From an uncultured Clostridia bacterium (GTDB lineage: Bacteria; Bacillota; Clostridia; Lachnospirales; CAG-274): 6,142 nt of DNA. How positions within the stretch are numbered: position 1 is the first letter of the stretch; every line of letters starts with the position of its first letter. The notes under the pieces are model-generated. The model worked only from the letters and a program-made list of their open reading frames with translations. It was not told where the DNA came from and did no database searches. The position numbers were made by a program, and so were the translations under genes. The DNA lies in contig CAMOYW010000074.1 in assembly GCA_946630405.1 (NCBI GenBank), positions 1-6,142 on the forward strand, written 5' to 3'. This document shows positions 1-4,482 of this stretch, piece by piece.

Positions 1-409
1 TAATTTTTGCGTCTCCGTAAAGAGAGTTATAGTTTATAAAAACCTCCGACCCAATTTTGGTCATGGGTATTTTTTTAGGCGCTCCCACCGTACCCGACGA
101 CTTATTGTACAATGCAAGTTCATAGGATGTTATAAGATTTCTTTCACCTTTTTCGCTCATCCTTTCGATATATCCGGCATAATCATCGTAAGTCGTAACG
201 GGAACTTTGTGTTGATATTCCTCAATGGAATGGATATCGGCAAATCCATATTTTTTTCCGTATTCGGTGTCTTTATTGTCATCAAGCAACTTTAGCAAAA
301 ACTCTTCTTGAACCTTCATAGGTTCTTTCGTTATCTGCTCAAAATGTTCAACCATTTTTAATCCTTTTTCAACCCGTTGCTTTGCCAATTCTTTAGCACG
401 ATCGTCCAC
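1..409 (-). CDS. GH3-family acyl-acid amido synthetase, N-terminal part (runs off window edge)
   Basis: The 136 visible codons match the N-terminal end of the GH3 (auxin-responsive promoter) family. Plant members (JAR1 and relatives) adenylate a carboxylic acid and join it to an amino acid; the substrates of bacterial members are mostly unknown. Seen: an N-terminal helix with the family pattern KVQEEFLLKLL (residues 32-42), then TEYGKKYGF (48-56), VPVTTYDDY (69-77), and the adenylation motif SSGTVGAPKKIPMT (104-117), equivalent to the SSGTS-x-G-x-x-K-x-I-P nucleotide-binding loop. Family proteins are about 500-570 residues, so roughly three quarters lies outside. The start is taken as GTG at 409, behind a perfect AAGGAGG (421-427) with an 11-base gap, which is slightly long. 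An ATT at 415 (5-base gap) and an ATG at 355 with its own AAGGA are alternatives. The helix before residue 19 fits the family, which favours the longer form. It lies 67 bases after the cupin and is probably in the same operon. Family assignment is confident; substrate is unknown. Confidence 0.85.
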   Translation of the reverse strand, partial: MDDRAKELAKQRVEKGLKMVEHFEQITKEPMKVQEEFLLKLLDDNKDTEYGKKYGFADIHSIEEYQHKVPVTTYDDYAGYIERMSEKGERNLITSYELALYNKSSGTVGAPKKIPMTKIGSEVFINYNSLYGDAKI

Positions 410-420
410 CTTAATGCTTA

Positions 421-454
421 CCTCCTTAAGCAACAGATATGATCTCGATCTGTT
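421..454 (-). promoter_or_regulatory. Ribosome binding site of the GH3 gene with adjacent hairpin
   Basis: A perfect AAGGAGG (complement of 421-427) precedes the GTG at 409. Only 4 bases further upstream is an inverted repeat with 7-bp perfect arms, AACAGAT / ATCTGTT (432-438 and 448-454), and a 9-base loop. In the mRNA this hairpin would sit between the cupin stop and the ribosome binding site. No T-run follows, so it is not an intrinsic terminator. It could be a processing or stability element, a translation-modulating hairpin, or a protein-binding site. The ribosome binding site is clear; a role for the hairpin is inference. Confidence 0.55.
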
Positions 455-476
455 ATTTCAGCACTTCACTCTCTTT

Positions 477-812
477 TTAAACTGCACTGTGAAACCAAAA
501 AACCTTAACATCGCAGCTGTCTTCGTCTTTTTTTATTGAATGTGGAGCACCCGCGGGTGCGATCATCGCTATCCCCGGAAATATGTCAAATTCCTCTTCC
601 GCTATCTTTGCTTTACCATGTCCTTCAAGCACCAGAAAACCCTCTTGGTCGTCATGAACTCCCGGCTTTTTATACTCGGTACTCCTATAATAGGTAAATC
701 CCGCTTTACAGCCCGCAACACATCCGTTTTCCGCTGTAAGCACATCGCAGGCATTTACTCCGTTTTTATTCATTTCATCAATTAATACATTGCTGTCCGA
801 ATAATACTTCAT
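477..812 (-). CDS. Small single-domain cupin protein
   Basis: This 111-residue protein is one conserved-barrel (cupin_2-like) domain with no signal peptide or membrane segment, so it is probably cytoplasmic. Cupin motif 1 is visible around H53-x3-E57-x6-G64, with the hallmark VLEG at 61-64. Motif 2 matches G80-x5-P86-x-G88-x2-H91. H53, E57 and H91 could bind a metal, but the first His of the usual HxH pair is Gly51 and the usual Asn after H91 is Lys. The site is therefore a reduced three-ligand version or a non-metal small-molecule pocket. The start ATG at 812 lies 8 bases after the TAG of the HD-GYP gene, and its AGGA ribosome binding site overlaps that stop codon, which indicates co-transcription and probably translational coupling. 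Proteins of this size serve as isomerases, dioxygenases or ligand sensors; the sequence does not say which. Fold is confident, function unknown. Confidence 0.85.
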   Translation of the reverse strand: MKYYSDSNVLIDEMNKNGVNACDVLTAENGCVAGCKAGFTYYRSTEYKKPGVHDDQEGFLVLEGHGKAKIAEEEFDIFPGIAMIAPAGAPHSIKKDEDSCDVKVFWFHSAV

Positions 813-820
813 CTTTTTTC

Positions 821-2518
821 CTATAAACGCTCTCCGTTTTGCATATAATAATTCTCAAGTTTTTCCCTGCATGCGGTAAAGACACTTAACAAATTGGGAT
901 CGAAATGGCTTCCCATACTCTCTATCATTATTTCCGCCGCCTGTTCAAAACTCATAGGTTCTTTATAGCACCTTTTGCTTACAAGTGCATCGTATACATC
1001 CGCTATTGCCATAAGTCTTGCCTCAAGCGGTATCATCTCGCCCACAAGTCCGTCGGGATATCCTCTTCCGTTCCACTTCTCGTGATGGTACCTCGCTATA
1101 TTATAGGCAACATCAACAAAATGCTGCTCCTCCACATCTTTTAAAATAATGGTAACAAACTCGGAACTTTTTATGGAATGTGTCTTCATTATGGCATATT
1201 CTTCATCGGTAAGCTTTCCCGGCTTTAAAAGAATGGCATTTTCAATGGTGATCTTTCCGAGGTCGTGCATGGGCGCAGCTCTGACAATATCATCACACAT
1301 TCGATCATCTATATAATAGATACCCTGTTTTTTTGCTTCATCCACTATATATTTGATCACATCACTCGTTCTTTTAACGTGACCACCCGTATTACTGTCT
1401 CGGTTTTCCACCATGTTTGCAAGACCCAATACAACTCTTTGCTGAATGTTTTTAATGTTTTCCGTCTTTTTGTTGACTTCTTCATTCAGTGTATCGCTGT
1501 ATTCCTGCATAAGCTTAATAGCCTTTTGCTCCTTTGTAACATCGGAAACATCAAAAATATATCCCATATTTTTCCCGCCTTTTCTGACGGAAAACCTGCT
1601 GACATCGCATTTACATACAATATCCCCGACATTGAAAAGTTTGGATACTCTTTCTCCTTTTTCCAGAGAATCTATTAAAGGAAAAAACAGTTTGGCAATA
1701 TCACCGTCTATTTCCTTATCAACTTTTTGATCCTTGAGAGAAGGCAAAAAATCATATATTTTCTTATTACAGCCAAGAAAATTTTTTTCATTATCAACAG
1801 CCGCATACCCCTTGATACCGCCTATGTTTTGCCGTTCGGATATCAAATGCGAAATATCATGGGCATGGGCTTTGTCGTAGCTTAATGCTATATACAGATC
1901 CGCCGCAACGTAAAGTATCGGTAAAGTCGTAAAACTAACTTTAAAGGCAGTTTCAAAAAGATATATAATGATAGCCGCCACGACCACTCCGGCCGACAGG
2001 AAAAAAAATCGTTTTGAATAAGAACCACTCTTAATAACGGCTATGACAATAAGCGAAATAATAGCCAAAAATATTACAGCCATATACAGCCAGTGCATCG
2101 TTTTAAGAGGTCCGGGCTGTGTAATGGTAGCAATACCCATACCCGTATCATACAGCTTAAGAGATCTGTAATATCTGTCGTTATGAATACTTGACCACAC
2201 CATTACAAGGTGAGCGATGCTTAAAAAATACACTCCGATCTTGACCCACGGCTTCGCCACAATGTTCATAAAGCGCAGAATACTGAACAGGAAAACTGCC
2301 AGAAGTATGGTACTGTCAAGGTAAATAAAGCAAAACATCAGCATTGCTCCCTCGACTGTCGTAACTCTGCTTTTAAGCCAGTATCCGAGAATAATTACGG
2401 GAATAAGCACCACTACGGTCCAGTAATGTATATCTATGTTTTCATAGTTCTTTTGTGCCATATATACCGCTATAAGAAGCGACAGCCCCAAAAGAACGGC
2501 ATATAAATCAGTTATCAT
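821..2518 (-). CDS. 7-TM sensor HD-GYP cyclic-di-GMP phosphodiesterase
   Basis: This is an integral membrane protein of 565 residues from the chosen start. Residues 1-215 form about seven hydrophobic helices resembling the N-terminal 7-TM sensor of some histidine kinases. Residues about 225-335 look like a weak PAS domain, followed by a short coiled coil (about 337-365). The HD-GYP domain is at about 366-560. HD-GYP enzymes hydrolyse c-di-GMP to pGpG and GMP. All signature elements are present: E371 and H380 (GGHVKR), the HD pair H418-D419 followed by LGKI, H447 (MKTH), HH at 478-479, GYP at 486-488, and D507 (ADVYDAL). It should be catalytically active. The ATG at 2518 is preferred over an in-frame ATG at 2590: the latter lacks a ribosome binding site and would overlap the upstream gene by 83 bases, while 2518 gives an 11-base overlap (ATGATAACTGA) and a weak GGAA 9 bases upstream. 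The overlap implies translational coupling to the kinase-like sensor. The membrane ligand is unknown. Confidence 0.93.
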   Translation of the reverse strand: MITDLYAVLLGLSLLIAVYMAQKNYENIDIHYWTVVVLIPVIILGYWLKSRVTTVEGAMLMFCFIYLDSTILLAVFLFSILRFMNIVAKPWVKIGVYFLSIAHLVMVWSSIHNDRYYRSLKLYDTGMGIATITQPGPLKTMHWLYMAVIFLAIISLIVIAVIKSGSYSKRFFFLSAGVVVAAIIIYLFETAFKVSFTTLPILYVAADLYIALSYDKAHAHDISHLISERQNIGGIKGYAAVDNEKNFLGCNKKIYDFLPSLKDQKVDKEIDGDIAKLFFPLIDSLEKGERVSKLFNVGDIVCKCDVSRFSVRKGGKNMGYIFDVSDVTKEQKAIKLMQEYSDTLNEEVNKKTENIKNIQQRVVLGLANMVENRDSNTGGHVKRTSDVIKYIVDEAKKQGIYYIDDRMCDDIVRAAPMHDLGKITIENAILLKPGKLTDEEYAIMKTHSIKSSEFVTIILKDVEEQHFVDVAYNIARYHHEKWNGRGYPDGLVGEMIPLEARLMAIADVYDALVSKRCYKEPMSFEQAAEIMIESMGSHFDPNLLSVFTACREKLENYYMQNGERL

Positions 2519-4343
2519 ATTCAAAATTTCCAATAGTTTCGGTTGAAACGGCTGTACAATCCAATTCAAAGTAAATATCGCTTCCGCCATCGGGAGTATC
2601 AGTGCGTTTCAAATGCGTACCGAGCACCGCCGAAAAGCCTTCCGCCATTTTCATACCCGTGCGTAAACCTTTGCCTACTTCTATCTCAGCGTTTTCGCTG
2701 CCTTTTTTCGGACTCGTCTTGACGGATATAAGAAGATGAACATCCTTTTGCCCAGTCATTTTTCCGAAAACGGCAAATCGCACCGTTCCTCCTATTGCTT
2801 CCTCACAAGCATTGTGCATTAAATTAATAATAATGCTCTTTAACTTTTCCTTGTCGCAATAAATCATATCGGGCAAAGACGAAGTTATATCCGTTGTTAT
2901 TTCCGTATCCGATGCTTTAAAACGATCGTCTACCGAACCGATACATTCACGTATCATTTTCGCAAGTGAAAACTCGGAATACTGTAATTGCTCTTTTCCG
3001 GATTCAAGTTTTGACAGCTCAACTATACTTCTGACCACAAACAGAAGCTTTTCGGTCTCTCCCATTATGGTCAAAAGCTTTCTGTGCTTTTCTCCGTTTT
3101 CTTTCGGCAGGATCTCTTTTGTATTTTTTTGTATAAGCTCTATTGACGGACGTATCCTTCGAGATACGTTATCAAGAAATTCGCTCTTTTCTCTGCTTTT
3201 GGACTGTGCATGCTCTATTTGACCCTGCATCTCCAAAAGTTCCTCTTTTTCTTTATTTATCTCTTCCAATGTGAAGATGACCTTTGTAAGAGCATTTTTA
3301 TCTCTCTCCGCCGCAATAAACCTTATGCGGCACCACCCGTGAGATTTGCTGACATATTCCGCAACCAGAGAGTTTCTGTTCTCCATTCTGTCGGGAAGTG
3401 TCTCAAGGTCTGAAAAACATTGTATCATATTGGTATATGTGGGAAGAGAGTCTATATTAAACAGGTTTTCAAGCTGTTCATTTGCACCCAAATCGACAGG
3501 TCGTTGGCTCTTTGAATTCTCTAATTCGGTAACGGGCGTTATACTGTCCTTCTCCAAATCTATCAAATATATCACATCGTATATCTCGGACATATACGAA
3601 ATACCCGAAAGTTTCAAGCCGATCTCTTTCTTTGCCCTTCTATATGTCAATGCTGCGGTAACACATATAAGAAACTCCAAAATAAGAAGTCCGAATAAGA
3701 AGCAAACGATTATAAACCCTACACCCTGTGTAAAGAATTTATGGAAATGATATACAACACCATAGTCGGCAATTTCCATCTCTCCGTTATAGTACAATAT
3801 CATACCGACAACTATGGTTTGCCTTGTTTTAAGAGGTGTTTCCTTAAATTCCGCATTAGGATGATATACGACCATATCTCCCTTTTTAAGAGGGATCAAC
3901 AAATCGGAAGCGTCAAAAATATGGTCAAGTGTTATATCATCCTTATTATAAGATGCCAAATCAATAGTCTGCACCTTTTCGTCGGCAGTGCCGACATATT
4001 GATGTATCTCTGTTGTCCCGTTCCAAAATTGATTAATATAACAGTCTTTTTCTATGTTAATAATAAGCGACCAATTGTCTATGTCGTAAGACGAATTATT
4101 CTTTACGGAAGCATCGAAAATTGCAGCTTTCAGCTTAAGCTCTCTCTTTTCCCAAGTTGAAGTAGCTCCGCCTCTCGGTTCAATGTGTACATAAAAGCTA
4201 CCGTTTTCGTCATCGGCATTTGCCTTTCTTTCCGTTTTGTTATATATATACACACTGTACAAATGTATGATCATACCACCCAAAAACAAGACCACAAGCA
4301 TTGCAAGTGTGACTATCGCCAATTTTTTACGATCGACTTTCAT
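2508..4343 (-). CDS. Membrane sensor with histidine-kinase architecture, probably catalytically degenerate
   Basis: The protein has 611 residues. TM1 is at about 8-34, an extracytoplasmic domain at about 36-203, TM2 at about 206-233, a PAS-like domain at about 251-360, a coiled coil at about 360-390, a HisKA-like dimerisation helix pair at 386-450, and a HATPase_c-like domain at about 455-597. The extracytoplasmic part resembles CBM2-type beta-sandwiches (NNSSYDIDNWSLII at 82-95, W107-N-G). In the H-box the context KSEFLDNVS-R-R-IRP is recognisable, but the position of the phospho-accepting His is Arg395. The N-box is kept (INLMHNACEEA, N511) and a GKGL at 557-560 resembles the G2 box. The G1 Asp of D-x-G-x-G is absent (SVKTSPKKG, 540-548). 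Canonical autophosphorylation is therefore unlikely. The start ATG at 4343 has AAGGAGG 7 bases upstream. It is first in an operon with the overlapping HD-GYP gene, and no response regulator is visible. It probably senses an outside ligand and signals by conformation (inference). Confidence 0.88.
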   Translation of the reverse strand: MKVDRKKLAIVTLAMLVVLFLGGMIIHLYSVYIYNKTERKANADDENGSFYVHIEPRGGATSTWEKRELKLKAAIFDASVKNNSSYDIDNWSLIINIEKDCYINQFWNGTTEIHQYVGTADEKVQTIDLASYNKDDITLDHIFDASDLLIPLKKGDMVVYHPNAEFKETPLKTRQTIVVGMILYYNGEMEIADYGVVYHFHKFFTQGVGFIIVCFLFGLLILEFLICVTAALTYRRAKKEIGLKLSGISYMSEIYDVIYLIDLEKDSITPVTELENSKSQRPVDLGANEQLENLFNIDSLPTYTNMIQCFSDLETLPDRMENRNSLVAEYVSKSHGWCRIRFIAAERDKNALTKVIFTLEEINKEKEELLEMQGQIEHAQSKSREKSEFLDNVSRRIRPSIELIQKNTKEILPKENGEKHRKLLTIMGETEKLLFVVRSIVELSKLESGKEQLQYSEFSLAKMIRECIGSVDDRFKASDTEITTDITSSLPDMIYCDKEKLKSIIINLMHNACEEAIGGTVRFAVFGKMTGQKDVHLLISVKTSPKKGSENAEIEVGKGLRTGMKMAEGFSAVLGTHLKRTDTPDGGSDIYFELDCTAVSTETIGNFEYDN

Positions 4344-4350
4344 TCCCCTG

Positions 4351-4357
4351 CCTCCTT
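4351..4357 (-). promoter_or_regulatory. Ribosome binding site of the kinase-like sensor gene
   Basis: The complement reads AAGGAGG, a perfect anti-Shine-Dalgarno match, 7 bases before the ATG at 4343. This fixes the start of the first gene of the operon. Confidence 0.85.
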
Positions 4358-4389
4358 AAAAGCTGTATCTTATCAGCCTACCGTCTTGA

Positions 4390-4418
4390 ATTATAAAACA
4401 TAATGGCAATAAAATCAA
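4390..4418 (-). promoter_or_regulatory. Sigma-A type promoter of the sensor/HD-GYP/cupin/GH3 operon
   Basis: On the minus strand a -35 box TTGATT (4413-4418) is separated by exactly 17 bases from a perfect -10 box TATAAT (4390-4395). Transcription would begin near 4383, giving a leader of about 40 bases before the ATG at 4343. It lies just downstream of the esterase terminator, so the operon is transcribed independently of the esterase gene. Confidence 0.8.
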
Positions 4419-4424
4419 TACCTC

Positions 4425-4439
4425 TGTGCACTTTGCACA
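4425..4439. repeat. Inverted repeat TGTGCA-CTT-TGCACA, candidate operator
   Basis: Two perfect 6-base arms with a 3-base spacer lie 6 bases upstream of the -35 box of the operon promoter. The centre is about 49 bases upstream of the predicted transcription start, which is where an activator dimer often binds. The repeat also lies just past the terminator T-run of the upstream gene, so a structural role is possible. Symmetry is seen directly; the regulatory role is inference. Confidence 0.45.
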
Positions 4440-4440
4440 T

Positions 4441-4470
4441 AAAAAAGGCGGGAGAAGAACTCCCACCTTT
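4441..4470 (-). terminator. Intrinsic terminator of the esterase gene
   Basis: The minus-strand transcript forms an 11-bp stem (4460-4470 with 4444-4454, one G-U wobble) with a 5-base loop (4455-4459), followed by a run of six U that begins in the stem. It begins 12 bases after the TAA of the esterase gene. It separates esterase transcription from the operon that follows. Confidence 0.9.
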
Positions 4471-4482
4471 TGTTATGGATTA

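Noticed and set aside
547..560. A perfect 14-base palindrome GCACCCGCGGGTGC
   Set aside because: It lies inside the cupin gene and encodes the Ala-Pro-Ala-Gly-Ala stretch of cupin motif 2; the symmetry follows from repeated small-residue codons and needs no regulatory role.
1265..1730. Two overlapping plus-strand open frames opposite the HD-GYP gene
   Set aside because: They are antisense to a well-supported gene, have no ribosome binding site or recognisable domain, and their composition is the mirror of the coding strand.
2519..2590. A 24-residue N-terminal extension of the HD-GYP protein
   Set aside because: It overlaps the end of the sensor gene by 83 bases, has no ribosome binding site, and the first membrane helix begins right after the Met at 2518.
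3346..4160. Plus-strand open frames opposite the sensor gene
   Set aside because: Same reasons: antisense to a full-length domain-bearing gene, no family signal, and no promoter or ribosome binding site apparent.
4441..4475. Reading the 4441-4470 hairpin as a bidirectional terminator
   Set aside because: The plus-strand side has only a run of four T, and no plus-strand gene exists to be terminated.
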